Assembly: GCA_947174275.1 (NCBI GenBank)
Contig: CAMWIJ010000030.1
Span: 1 to 33,996, forward strand
Direction: 5' to 3'
Length of the DNA stretch: 33,996 nt
Source of the DNA: an uncultured Muribaculaceae bacterium
GTDB lineage: Bacteria > Bacteroidota > Bacteroidia > Bacteroidales > Muribaculaceae
Position 1 is the first letter of the stretch. Each line of letters begins with the position of its first letter. Positions 7,401 to 16,404 of this stretch are shown here, piece by piece. The notes under the pieces are model-generated. The model did no database searches, was not told the DNA's origin, and saw only the letters and a list, made by a program, of their open reading frames with translations. The position numbers were made by a program, and so were the translations under genes.

Positions 7401-8818
7401 TATTTCGGGGCATTTTCCGAGTTATGTAACACCCTCTTGATGCGTGGTTGCAGCAGTTTCCACAGAGGCGGCACGAAGAGGGTGCCGACCACGGCGTTCA
7501 TCGCCATGCCGAACACCACGGCCGCGCCCAGACTGATGCGGCTCGCCGCGCCGGCGCCGGTGGCGAAGAGCATCGGCATCACACCGAACACAAAGGCCAG
7601 GGCTGTCATCATGATGGGGCGGAAGCGTATATTGCCCGCCTCCTGTGCGGCCTGCGCGGGTGGCACTCCGCTCTTGGCAAACGACCGTGCATACTCCACG
7701 ATAAGGATAGCGTTTTTCGCCGCCATGCCCAGCAGCAATATGATGCCTATCTGGGTGTAGATGCTGACGCTCTGACCCATGATGATGCAGCCGAGTATTG
7801 CGCCGAATATGGCTGCGGGCGCGGTGATGATTACCGCCAGCGAGTCGGCCCACGACTCATATTGCGCGGCGAGCACCAGAAATGTTATGATGAGCGCGAA
7901 TATGAACACCGTGGCTATTGTCGTGCTCGACTTCGTTTCCTGATAGGCTTGTCCGGTCCATGCGAAGCTGTAGTTGTTGCCGGCCACCTGCTGCAATGTC
8001 TCCTCCATGGCTGCTATGGCGTCGCTGCTGCTGGTGCCGGAAGCGGCTGTGCCTGTGACCGAGGCGGTCTGATACATGTTGTAGCGCGATATGGTGGCCT
8101 GCCCCATGACAGGCTCGATGGTGGCGAACGAGGCAAATGGTATCATCTCGCCGCCCGAGGTGCGCACACTCAGGCGCAGTATGTCGTCGGCGCGTTCGCT
8201 CGCGGCTTCATCGCCGGCCATGATTACCTGATACACACGGTCAAACTCCACGAAATCGTTGATGTAGCTGCCGCCGGTATAGGCCGAGAGTGTGTTGAAC
8301 ACGTCGGAAATCTCGAGTCCGGCAAGTTTGATTTTGTCGCGGTCGATGGTGAGCCGGTATTGCGGCACTTCACCCTCGTAGAGCGAGGTGACTGATGCCA
8401 GACGGCTGTCGCGGGCGGCGGCCTGGCGGAATGCGTCGACGGTCTTTGCCATCTGCACGGCGCCGAGACTGTTGATGTCAAGTATCTGCATCTGTTCGCC
8501 CGAGGTCATGCCCAAACCCGGTATCGAGGGGGGATTGATGCTGAACACCACCGCCTCCTGCTCCTGCGCGCCTATCTCGTCGCATCGTTTTATCACAGCT
8601 TCCACGCTGTGCGCCTTCCCTTTGCGCTCGTTCCACGGTTTCAGCACCACGAACAGCGAGCCCAGATTGCTCCCCGAGCCACCGGCAATGAAGCTCTGTC
8701 CGGCAATCGAAAGCACATGGTCGACCTCCGGCTGCTGCTCGATGGCGGCGGTGAGGTGCCTGACCACAGAGTCGGTGCGCGACAGCGACGCCCCTACGGG
8801 CAGTTCGACCGAGGTCAT
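7400..8818 (-). CDS. RND efflux permease, C-terminal fragment (broken gene)
   Basis: This 472-residue ORF corresponds to residues 571-1042 of a HAE1/AcrB-type inner-membrane drug/proton antiporter. It holds most of the second periplasmic porter/docking loop and TM8-12, including the TM10 lysine in GMAAKNAILIVEYA that belongs to the proton relay. It lacks TM1-7 and the Asp pair. Its ATG (8818-8816) is the ordinary internal Met before TSVELPVGASLS. It has become a possible start only because the 824-bp duplication put a stop codon over it, giving the overlap ATGA with the N-terminal ORF. On its own it should not pump: its first segment is a periplasmic domain without TM7 to export it. It would be intact if one repeat unit were lost. 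Confidence 0.88.
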   Translation of the reverse strand: MTSVELPVGASLSRTDSVVRHLTAAIEQQPEVDHVLSIAGQSFIAGGSGSNLGSLFVVLKPWNERKGKAHSVEAVIKRCDEIGAQEQEAVVFSINPPSIPGLGMTSGEQMQILDINSLGAVQMAKTVDAFRQAAARDSRLASVTSLYEGEVPQYRLTIDRDKIKLAGLEISDVFNTLSAYTGGSYINDFVEFDRVYQVIMAGDEAASERADDILRLSVRTSGGEMIPFASFATIEPVMGQATISRYNMYQTASVTGTAASGTSSSDAIAAMEETLQQVAGNNYSFAWTGQAYQETKSSTTIATVFIFALIITFLVLAAQYESWADSLAVIITAPAAIFGAILGCIIMGQSVSIYTQIGIILLLGMAAKNAILIVEYARSFAKSGVPPAQAAQEAGNIRFRPIMMTALAFVFGVMPMLFATGAGAASRISLGAAVVFGMAMNAVVGTLFVPPLWKLLQPRIKRVLHNSENAPK

Positions 8819-8821
8819 GAA
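7998..8821. repeat. 824-bp tandem duplication, unit 1
   Basis: This segment is repeated without visible difference at 8822-9645, with a period of 824 nt. Matching continues 2 nt (GT) past each end, which is the only microhomology at the junction. In protein terms it encodes roughly residues 571-844 of the RND permease. Because 824 = 3 x 274 + 2, the duplication shifts the frame. Confidence 0.93.
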
Positions 8822-11352
8822 GTCTCCTCCATGGCTGCTATGGCGTCGCTGCTGCTGGTGCCGGAAGCGGCTGTGCCTGTGACCGAGGCGGTCTGATACA
8901 TGTTGTAGCGCGATATGGTGGCCTGCCCCATGACAGGCTCGATGGTGGCGAACGAGGCAAATGGTATCATCTCGCCGCCCGAGGTGCGCACACTCAGGCG
9001 CAGTATGTCGTCGGCGCGTTCGCTCGCGGCTTCATCGCCGGCCATGATTACCTGATACACACGGTCAAACTCCACGAAATCGTTGATGTAGCTGCCGCCG
9101 GTATAGGCCGAGAGTGTGTTGAACACGTCGGAAATCTCGAGTCCGGCAAGTTTGATTTTGTCGCGGTCGATGGTGAGCCGGTATTGCGGCACTTCACCCT
9201 CGTAGAGCGAGGTGACTGATGCCAGACGGCTGTCGCGGGCGGCGGCCTGGCGGAATGCGTCGACGGTCTTTGCCATCTGCACGGCGCCGAGACTGTTGAT
9301 GTCAAGTATCTGCATCTGTTCGCCCGAGGTCATGCCCAAACCCGGTATCGAGGGGGGATTGATGCTGAACACCACCGCCTCCTGCTCCTGCGCGCCTATC
9401 TCGTCGCATCGTTTTATCACAGCTTCCACGCTGTGCGCCTTCCCTTTGCGCTCGTTCCACGGTTTCAGCACCACGAACAGCGAGCCCAGATTGCTCCCCG
9501 AGCCACCGGCAATGAAGCTCTGTCCGGCAATCGAAAGCACATGGTCGACCTCCGGCTGCTGCTCGATGGCGGCGGTGAGGTGCCTGACCACAGAGTCGGT
9601 GCGCGACAGCGACGCCCCTACGGGCAGTTCGACCGAGGTCATGAAGTAACCCATATCCTCCTCCGGGACATAGCTGGTGGGCCATTTCTCGAATGCGAAG
9701 AATGACGCGCCGAGTATCGCCGCGAATATCACGATGGCAAGCAGCGGCTTGCGCAGCAGGCGTCCGGTCAGGCCGTCATAGCCTTTGAGCACGCGGCCGA
9801 AAAACTTGTTGAACCAGGTGTAGATGAAAAATCCCGATTTTTTGCGCGGACGAAGGAAGAGCGCGCACATGGCCGGCGTGAACGTCAGGGCGTTGAAGCC
9901 CGAGAAGGCTGTCGACACCGCTATCGTCAGGGCGAACTGTTTGTAGAGCTCGCCGGTGATGCCTGAGATGAAAGCCGTGGGAATGAACACCGACAGCAGC
10001 ACGAGCACTTCGCCCACTACCGGCCCCGACAGCTCTTTCATTGCCTTGACCGCCGCCTCGCGCGGGGTCATCTCGCCTTTGTCGACGATGCGCGAGCAGT
10101 CTTCCACCACCACTATGGCGTCATCGACCACAATGGCTATGGCAAGCACGAGTCCGAAGAGTGTCAGCGTGTTGATGGAAAATCCGAGCAGCTTCATCAC
10201 GGCGAATGTGGCGATGAGCGACACCGGGATAGTAAGCATCGGTATGATGGTGGCGCGCCAGTTCTGGAGGAATATCATGATGACGAGCATCACGATGAGG
10301 GTGGTCTCGACGAATGTGACGAGCACATCGTCGATCGATGCCGTGACAAACTCGGTGGAGTCCATCACAATCTCGCTTTTGACTCCGGCGGGGAAATATT
10401 GTTCGAGCTCGGCCATGCGGGCCTCCACTTTCTTTGCCACAGACAGGGCGTTGGCTCCCGGAAGCTGCTGCACGGCGATGAGGGCGCATTGACGGTTTGA
10501 CACGGTCGCCACCTGAGAGTATTCCTGCGAGCCGAGATCGATAGAGGCCACATCGCGCAGCCGCAGTACCGAACCGTCATCGCCGGTGCGCAGCACGATC
10601 ATGCCGAACTCCTCGGCCGACTGCAGGCGTCCGCGAGCGGTGACCGTGTAGGTGAATGCAGCGTCGCCGGCCATAGGCTGTGTGCCGACGCTGCCGCCCG
10701 ACACCGCCATGTTCTGGCTGTCGATGGCGTCGGCCACGTCGGTGGGGGTGATGCCGTAGGCGCGCATCTTGTCAGGGTCGAGCCATACGCGCATGCTGTA
10801 GGAGCCGGCACCGAAAGCGTCGGCGCTTCCCACACCGTCGATGCGTGCTATCTCGTCGGTGATGTTGAGGCTGGCGTAGTTGGTGAGATATAGAGCGTCG
10901 TAAAGCTCGGGGTCGTCGGCGGTGAGCGCGATAAACAGCACGATGTTTGACGAGCGCGAGAATACCGACACTCCTTCGCGGCGCACCGCTTCAGGCAGTG
11001 TGGCGTCGGCGAGGCTGATGCGGTTTTGCACCTTGACGGCCGCCATATCGGGGTCAGTGCCCTGTTCGAAAGTTATTGTCAGACTGTAGGAGCCGTCAGA
11101 GCCTGATGTCGAGCTCATATACATCATTCCCTCGATGCCGTTGACCTGCTCCTCGATAGGCACGCCCACGGTCTCGGCCACGGTCTGTGCGTCGGCTCCC
11201 GGATATGAGGCGCTGACAGTGACCGACGGCGGAGTGATTGACGGATATTGCGCCACCGGAAGTGTCTTGACCGTAATCAGGCCCGCTATGAGCATTATGA
11301 TTGCGATGACAGTGGCGAAGATGGGCCGGTTGATGAAAAATCTGGATAACAC
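8815..11352 (-). CDS. RND efflux permease, N-terminal fragment (frame-disrupted by duplication)
   Basis: HAE1/AcrB-family permeases exchange protons for drugs or other amphiphiles in a tripartite pump. The start LSRFFINRPIFA is typical. It begins with GTG at 11352, with an in-frame TAA five codons upstream. TM1, the first porter loop, TM2-6, TM7 and the second porter loop follow. The TM4 proton-relay pair is present near residue 405 in AIVVDDAIVVVED. Residues 1-844 match the expected protein. The frame then meets the junction of the 824-bp duplication and ends after one altered residue, just before TM8. The full gene minus one unit would encode 1042 residues, a normal length. It lies 28 nt after the adaptor gene. 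As written, it is a pump disrupted by a recent duplication. Confidence 0.92.
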   Translation of the reverse strand: MLSRFFINRPIFATVIAIIMLIAGLITVKTLPVAQYPSITPPSVTVSASYPGADAQTVAETVGVPIEEQVNGIEGMMYMSSTSGSDGSYSLTITFEQGTDPDMAAVKVQNRISLADATLPEAVRREGVSVFSRSSNIVLFIALTADDPELYDALYLTNYASLNITDEIARIDGVGSADAFGAGSYSMRVWLDPDKMRAYGITPTDVADAIDSQNMAVSGGSVGTQPMAGDAAFTYTVTARGRLQSAEEFGMIVLRTGDDGSVLRLRDVASIDLGSQEYSQVATVSNRQCALIAVQQLPGANALSVAKKVEARMAELEQYFPAGVKSEIVMDSTEFVTASIDDVLVTFVETTLIVMLVIMIFLQNWRATIIPMLTIPVSLIATFAVMKLLGFSINTLTLFGLVLAIAIVVDDAIVVVEDCSRIVDKGEMTPREAAVKAMKELSGPVVGEVLVLLSVFIPTAFISGITGELYKQFALTIAVSTAFSGFNALTFTPAMCALFLRPRKKSGFFIYTWFNKFFGRVLKGYDGLTGRLLRKPLLAIVIFAAILGASFFAFEKWPTSYVPEEDMGYFMTSVELPVGASLSRTDSVVRHLTAAIEQQPEVDHVLSIAGQSFIAGGSGSNLGSLFVVLKPWNERKGKAHSVEAVIKRCDEIGAQEQEAVVFSINPPSIPGLGMTSGEQMQILDINSLGAVQMAKTVDAFRQAAARDSRLASVTSLYEGEVPQYRLTIDRDKIKLAGLEISDVFNTLSAYTGGSYINDFVEFDRVYQVIMAGDEAASERADDILRLSVRTSGGEMIPFASFATIEPVMGQATISRYNMYQTASVTGTAASGTSSSDAIAAMEETS
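8822..9645. repeat. 824-bp tandem duplication, unit 2
   Basis: This is the second, identical unit of the head-to-tail duplication. It is the copy that is in frame with the N-terminal part of the permease. Going right it diverges from unit 1 at 9648. The absence of any visible difference between the two copies indicates a very recent event, or a sequence-assembly error. Confidence 0.93.
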
Positions 11353-11380
11353 GCTGCTGAAGTTTTAGTGGGTCATGTTT

Positions 11381-12517
11381 TCAATGTTTGTTGACAAGAC
11401 GCGGGGTCACGGTCATGCCGTCGCGCACCTTCAGAAGCGCCTCGGTGACGTAGCGGTCGCCGGGGCGGAGTCCTTTGGTGACTACACGCATGGAGTCGTT
11501 GACAATCTCGCCGACGGTTATCGGTGTGTAGACCACACGGTCGGAGTCATTGACTACATATACATATTTGCCGAGCTGGTTGGTGGCAACGGAGGCGTCG
11601 CGCACCAGCACTGCGTGGGGCAGCACGGCCTTGGGCATCATGATCTTGCAGTACATGCCGCTGCGCAGCTCGCCGTCAGGGTTTTTGATGTCGGCCTGCA
11701 CGGTCATCGAGCCGGTGGTCTTGTCGACGGCGGGCGACAGATAGCTCATGTCGGCGGTGTATTTACGCCGGGTGTCGGTGTCGAAAGTCAGCGGTATGCT
11801 GTCCATCAGTTTCATCAGTGCGGGGTCTTTGCGGGAGTTCTCGATGTCGGCAAGTGCGGCGTCGTCGACAGCGAAGCTGACCGTTACCTTGCTGTCGTCG
11901 TAGATGGTAGCCAGTCTGACCGGCTGAGCCGAGCCGCTCAGAAAAGCGCCTACGCTGTAGCTGCATTTGGTGATACGGCCGTCGAAGGGAGCGCGCACGG
12001 TGCAGTAGCCGAGAGTGGTGCGTGCCGACTCAAGTTGCGCGCGTGCGGTGCTGACGGCTGCAGTGGCGCTCTCAAGCGAGCTTTTGGCCTCGAGCACTTC
12101 CATGCGGCTCACCGCATCGCTCTGCAGTGCCTTTTCCATTGCGGAGTAGTGGCTGCGGGCGTAGCTCTCGGCGGCAACGGCGTCGGCAAGCGAGGCCTCG
12201 GCCTGCTTCACGGCGTCGGCGTAGGCGGTGTCCTCGATGGTGTAGAGCACCGAACCAGCCTTGACGAAGATGCCGGAGCTGTCGGGCTTGGATGTGAGGT
12301 AGCCGTCGACGCGGGCCACAAGGTCGACCTCGCGTGTGGCTGACAGATAGCCGGGATATTCGTCGTGCACTATCACGGAGTCGGTCTCCACGGCTGCGAC
12401 ATCGATGACGGGAGTGCTCTGTGACTCACTTTTTTTCTCTTTTGAGCATGACGAAGCCGTCAGCAGCAGCGCCGAGGCTGCCGCGATGACGGTTATACTG
12501 TTTTTTGCGGTGAACAT
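11381..12517 (-). CDS. RND efflux periplasmic adaptor (membrane-fusion protein)
   Basis: It links the inner-membrane permease to the outer-membrane channel. An SPII lipoprotein signal is clear: a hydrophobic stretch ends in LTASSC with the lipid-modified Cys at 24, and CSKEKKS follows. The mature protein shows the usual order: a lipoyl half with LVARVDGYLTSKP (about residues 70-85), a coiled-coil hairpin (about 95-165), the second lipoyl half with VRAPFDGRIT (about 172-182), then beta-barrel and membrane-proximal domains. The length of 378 residues is typical of AcrA/MexA. It sits 35 nt after the outer-membrane factor and 28 nt before the permease, so the three form one operon. No regulator gene is adjacent. 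Confidence 0.93.
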   Translation of the reverse strand: MFTAKNSITVIAAASALLLTASSCSKEKKSESQSTPVIDVAAVETDSVIVHDEYPGYLSATREVDLVARVDGYLTSKPDSSGIFVKAGSVLYTIEDTAYADAVKQAEASLADAVAAESYARSHYSAMEKALQSDAVSRMEVLEAKSSLESATAAVSTARAQLESARTTLGYCTVRAPFDGRITKCSYSVGAFLSGSAQPVRLATIYDDSKVTVSFAVDDAALADIENSRKDPALMKLMDSIPLTFDTDTRRKYTADMSYLSPAVDKTTGSMTVQADIKNPDGELRSGMYCKIMMPKAVLPHAVLVRDASVATNQLGKYVYVVNDSDRVVYTPITVGEIVNDSMRVVTKGLRPGDRYVTEALLKVRDGMTVTPRLVNKH

Positions 12518-12552
12518 GGTTGTAATGTATATATTGTTATGTGGACTCCCTG

Positions 12553-13911
12553 TTATTGGATCGACGGAGAAAACGGGCCGCCCACGGCCTTGTGGAGGTT
12601 TATGAGCGAGATTATGGCATCGCCGCGCGCCTGGAGCAGTTCGTTGACATTCTCGAGATATGACATCTGGGCCTGGGCTACGTTGATGTAGGGCGACAGA
12701 CCGCTCTTGTAGTTGTCGAGCGCGCGCCGGTCATAGCCTTCCGAGGCGTTGACGACAGCCTCGAGCGCCTGGATGCGTCGCACTCCGGCGATATATGACG
12801 CCAGCGCGTCAGACGCCTCCTGCATGGCTGTGCACAGTGTCAGGTTGTAGCTGTCGATGGCGTTTTCCATAGCGAGCCGTGCCGACTCGGTGGCATATTT
12901 GCGTGACATGCCTTCGAAAATGGTCCATGACAGTGTGGGGACAACACTGTAGGTGAAGCTGTTCTTGCTGAACAGATCGCCTGCGTTGTGGCTCTCTGTG
13001 CCTGCGGCAGCCTCGAGGGTGAGTCGCGGCAGCCACTCTTTTTTTGTCACTCCGAGGGCTTCGGCGTTGACGTCGACAGTCTCTTCGGCCTGCACCACGT
13101 CGGGGCGTTGGCGCAGCATGGAGCTGTCGACACTCTTTGGCACGATGGCTATATATTCGGGTATCTCCCCGGAGCCGAGCAGCGGAGTCAGTGAGTCGGG
13201 TGTGACGGCCAGAAGTGTGGCGAGGGCGTTGATTTCGGAGGTGATGCCGTATTCGATGGCGGGGATTGACGCCAGCGTGGAACTGTAGACCTGCTGCGCT
13301 TCGTCGACATCCATCATTGATGCGAGGCCGGTCTCGAAACGGGCTTTCGCTATCGACAGGGCTTTCTGCTGGCGGCCGAGGTGCTCTTCGGCGATTTTGA
13401 GCTGAGCCTGGTCGACCCGCAGGGAGACGTAGGTCGAGGCAATCTCGGCTGCAAGCGACAGCTCGACGCCGTCATGCTCGGCGCGGCTCACTCTGACCCG
13501 GGCTTTGCTTTCCCTGACCTGTGAGGTGATGCGTCCGAACAGGTCGATTTCCCACTGCATGTCGACGCCGGCCTGCCAGTAGCCGTAGCCGGCGGCTTTG
13601 GTGCCGGGCGACGACTGCATGCCTGACGACTGCCCCTTGTTGTAAGAGGCTGAAATGCCGATAGTGGGGTAGTAGGCGGCTTGCGCGCTGCCTGTGGCGG
13701 CGCGGGCTATGCCGATGCGGCGGGCGGCCATCGCCACGTCGTAGTTGTTGCGCAGGCCGACATCGACGAGCGAGTCGAGGGTGGCGTCACCCAAAGCGGT
13801 CCACCAGCGGGTGTCGCCCGAAAAATCAGTGTCGCCGGCAGCGGCTGCAAGATGCAGCACGGCGATTGCCGAGGTGAGGATAAACAGTTGAAAACGTCTT
13901 AACACGGTCAA
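12553..13911 (-). CDS. TolC/NodT-family outer-membrane efflux protein
   Basis: It is predicted to form the trimeric outer-membrane exit duct of the RND pump. Two outer-membrane-efflux repeats are visible. The first half has WWTALGDATLDSLVDVGL and a long helical stretch to about residue 210. The second half starts around 250 and has the conserved RPDVVQAEE. The N-terminus is a standard SPI signal ending in AAAAG. Unlike many NodT-type relatives it has no lipobox Cys. The open frame begins at a TTG (13911), while a GTG two codons later (13905, reading MLRRFQLF) is an equally good start. It is the first gene of the pump operon. I found no exact Bacteroidetes promoter in 13912-14011. Confidence 0.92.
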   Translation of the reverse strand: MTVLRRFQLFILTSAIAVLHLAAAAGDTDFSGDTRWWTALGDATLDSLVDVGLRNNYDVAMAARRIGIARAATGSAQAAYYPTIGISASYNKGQSSGMQSSPGTKAAGYGYWQAGVDMQWEIDLFGRITSQVRESKARVRVSRAEHDGVELSLAAEIASTYVSLRVDQAQLKIAEEHLGRQQKALSIAKARFETGLASMMDVDEAQQVYSSTLASIPAIEYGITSEINALATLLAVTPDSLTPLLGSGEIPEYIAIVPKSVDSSMLRQRPDVVQAEETVDVNAEALGVTKKEWLPRLTLEAAAGTESHNAGDLFSKNSFTYSVVPTLSWTIFEGMSRKYATESARLAMENAIDSYNLTLCTAMQEASDALASYIAGVRRIQALEAVVNASEGYDRRALDNYKSGLSPYINVAQAQMSYLENVNELLQARGDAIISLINLHKAVGGPFSPSIQ

Positions 13912-14011
13912 AATTTTTGAAGTGAAATGTTACGCGCAGTGCGCGGTGCAGGCATCCCCTTGCTTGATTATAAACCGTCAAACCCTCAGTTTGGTTCTAT
14001 GATAAGACGAT

Positions 14012-14050
14012 AAAAAAACCTGCCGGAGCGCAATGCCCCGGCAGGTTTTT
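14012..14050 (-). terminator. Strong intrinsic terminator after the amylase gene
   Basis: A 13-bp perfect stem (14014-14026 with 14038-14050) has the GC-rich core CCTGCCGG. On the minus strand it is followed by a run of seven T. It begins 24 nt after the amylase stop and separates the amylase operon from the efflux operon. Confidence 0.9.
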
Positions 14051-14074
14051 CATATTCGTTATCGGTTAGTGATA

Positions 14075-16396
14075 TCAGTTCATGCGGATGAATACTGGTA
14101 CCCAAGCCTGCACTGACACTGTGCCTGACACGGTGCCGCCGTTGAGGATATCCTCGCCGGTGCCCCCGATGCTTACCGAGGTGTTCTGCTGTGAGAAGAT
14201 GCATATCACCTTGTTGCCTGTCTCGGCATCGGTCTTGGTTATCACCTCGACCTCGTTGCCGATCTGCTGACGCTGCACGCTGCCACGCCACAGGGCGGGG
14301 TTCTCGCTGCGGGCCTTGAACACTTTGGCCACATAGTCATGGACGCGCTGCTCGTTGGCGCTGAAGCCTGAGATGCGACCGGATGTGCGCGCCTTGTTGT
14401 CGGCATTGCCGTTGCCGCTCTTGTCGCCGATTTCGTCGCCGTAATATGTGCAGGCGGGGCCTGAGTAGGCTGCCACTGCAGCATGGCGTGTCATGAGTCC
14501 TTCGGGTGAAGAGTTGATGTCGACGAAGTCGCCCACGCGCGATGTGTCGTGGTTGCTGAGGAAGATGGTCGGGTTGACGCCTGCGTCGCGGTAGCCGCGT
14601 GATGCCGCGTCGCTTGAGAGGAACCAGCCGATTGAGCCTACGCCGGAGCTGAGGTTGACGAGGTTGTCTTTACCGTCGAAGTCCATTACGCTCTTGAGGC
14701 CGTCCTGCTGTGTCACGGTGATGCCGCCGGCGCTTGTCCAGTCTTCACCTACCATGTAGCCGAGCGTGCCCCACTGCTCGCCGCGGTTCTTGCGTTCGTT
14801 GGCTACAGCCTCGACCTCCATGCGCAGGTCATACCAGTAGTTGTGGCCACCCTGATATACCTGATAGCACTGGTCGAGACGCCATCCGTCGACTTCGAAA
14901 TTTTCCATCCAGTATCTCACCACTTCCTTGAAGTAGGCGAGAGAGCCGGGGAAGGCGATGTTGCCGGCGTCGGAACCGCGCACGTTGGCTGCAGTGCGGT
15001 TGTCGACATAGTTGCCGTTGGGTGAAGCGCCGGTGCAGTTGCTGTGGTGGCCGAACACGCCGTCGAGGATAATGTACATGCCGCGGGCGTGAGCCTCGTT
15101 GACAAGTTCGCGGAATTCGGCTTCAGAGCCGAAGTGAGGGTCGATTTTGAAATAGTCGTTGGCGAAGTAGCCGGTGGCTTTGAGGCGTTCGTCGCCGTTG
15201 CCGCCGTTTGAAGAGTCAAATACGGGAGTGAGCCAGATGGCGTTCATGCCGAGGTCTTTGATATAGTCGAGCGCTTCGGTGACACCCTTGAGATTGCCGT
15301 TCTTGCGGTGACCTTCCGGCCCCCACATCTGGCTGTAGCCTGAGGCTCCGCTGTCGCTGTGCTGGAATGAGCCTACCATGACCTGATAGATCGAGAGCTC
15401 GCGCCAGTCGCCGGTGAGTCCTGACACGACAACGGTGTCGTCGCGGTTGAATGTGGCGCTGAATTCGGCGGTGCCGAGCGCGTTTGAGGCGCTGACGGTC
15501 AGGGTGCCTTCCTCACCGTCGGCGAGGTAGTCGGCCACGGCTATCGAGTTGGTGCCGTTGGCAAGCGAGAGGGCGCGGCCGTTGAATGAGCCTGAAATCG
15601 AGGTGGCTTCGTTGGCGATATCGATGGTGATTACCGACGAGCCTTTGACCTTGCCCGAGGCAGGGGTTACGGTGATGGCGGGTTTCTGCGGGCCTTCGGG
15701 GTTGGAGGTGTACCATTTCTTGTCGCTGAGCAGATACCAGCCGTGGTTACCCTCGAAGTCGAGCGCGATGCCGGGCTGCTGGTCGGCGGGATAGCGTTCG
15801 CTGCCGTTCTCGCCGGTGTTGAATATGACGAGCGCGGTCTTGTCGGCCTCGTCGGGGAGCGAGAGAGTGTACCAGCCGTTTGAGGCGGCTGTCAGCTGAG
15901 AGCCGGGCCATTTGCCGCAATATTCCTTAGCGGGAGTGGAGTTGCTGTAGATGTAGGCGTAGGGAGTGCTGCTCCAGTTGCCTTTGAAGTGGATGGTGCG
16001 TCCGGTCTCGATGACGTTGGCTGATACGTTGACAGTGTAGGTGGATGACGCTGAGCCGCTTGCCACCTTACATACGATGGTGTTGGCCGAGGTGGAGAGT
16101 GTGGCTACGGAGTGGTTGCCGTGCGAGATGCCGTTGACAGAGAAGTCGACAGTTGCGTCGGAAGCAGCCGGTGCGGCTGACACGGACACAGTGACCGGGA
16201 GAGCGTCGACGGTCACGTCGTAGCTTGTGGTCGAGGGGTTGAACCCGGTGACGATATTCTGTCCGGCCGATTTGATTTCGAGCCGGTTGAGAGTGGTGTT
16301 GCCGCTGTTGACAGCCGCAGTCGCGGTAGCCGTGCCAAGAAGTAAGGCCACCCCGAGCGAGCGCATTGTGAGCTTGAGTTTGCTTATTGTATTCAT
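14075..16396 (-). CDS. Secreted GH13 alpha-amylase with starch-binding module
   Basis: It is predicted to hydrolyse alpha-1,4-glucans outside the cytoplasm. Order: signal peptide (about 1-28), cadherin-like beta-sandwich (29-130), a CBM26-like starch-binding module (about 131-240, with FKGNWSSTPYAYIYSNS and WPGSQL), an Ig-like domain (about 245-335), then the GH13 barrel and a C-terminal beta domain. All four GH13 regions are intact: DGVFGHHS, GWRLDQC (nucleophile Asp), VGED (acid/base Glu) and FLSNHDTSR (third Asp). The length of 773 residues fits this multidomain type. I see no lipobox and no T9SS tail, so release to the periplasm or an unrecognised export route is open. It lies 8 nt after the GLUG-repeat gene, so they share a transcript. 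No susC/susD pair is in the window. Confidence 0.93.
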   Translation of the reverse strand: MNTISKLKLTMRSLGVALLLGTATATAAVNSGNTTLNRLEIKSAGQNIVTGFNPSTTSYDVTVDALPVTVSVSAAPAASDATVDFSVNGISHGNHSVATLSTSANTIVCKVASGSASSTYTVNVSANVIETGRTIHFKGNWSSTPYAYIYSNSTPAKEYCGKWPGSQLTAASNGWYTLSLPDEADKTALVIFNTGENGSERYPADQQPGIALDFEGNHGWYLLSDKKWYTSNPEGPQKPAITVTPASGKVKGSSVITIDIANEATSISGSFNGRALSLANGTNSIAVADYLADGEEGTLTVSASNALGTAEFSATFNRDDTVVVSGLTGDWRELSIYQVMVGSFQHSDSGASGYSQMWGPEGHRKNGNLKGVTEALDYIKDLGMNAIWLTPVFDSSNGGNGDERLKATGYFANDYFKIDPHFGSEAEFRELVNEAHARGMYIILDGVFGHHSNCTGASPNGNYVDNRTAANVRGSDAGNIAFPGSLAYFKEVVRYWMENFEVDGWRLDQCYQVYQGGHNYWYDLRMEVEAVANERKNRGEQWGTLGYMVGEDWTSAGGITVTQQDGLKSVMDFDGKDNLVNLSSGVGSIGWFLSSDAASRGYRDAGVNPTIFLSNHDTSRVGDFVDINSSPEGLMTRHAAVAAYSGPACTYYGDEIGDKSGNGNADNKARTSGRISGFSANEQRVHDYVAKVFKARSENPALWRGSVQRQQIGNEVEVITKTDAETGNKVICIFSQQNTSVSIGGTGEDILNGGTVSGTVSVQAWVPVFIRMN

Positions 16397-16404
16397 GAGT
16401 CGGA

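Noticed and set aside
7448-8395. Plus-strand ORF (315 codons) opposite the RND permease
   Set aside because: It is antisense to the conserved permease coding sequence and has no domain of its own.
7998-9645. Natural internal domain repeat of the RND family
   Set aside because: RND halves are only distantly similar and lie about 500 residues apart. Here the copies are identical, adjacent, and out of frame, which means a recent nucleotide-level duplication.
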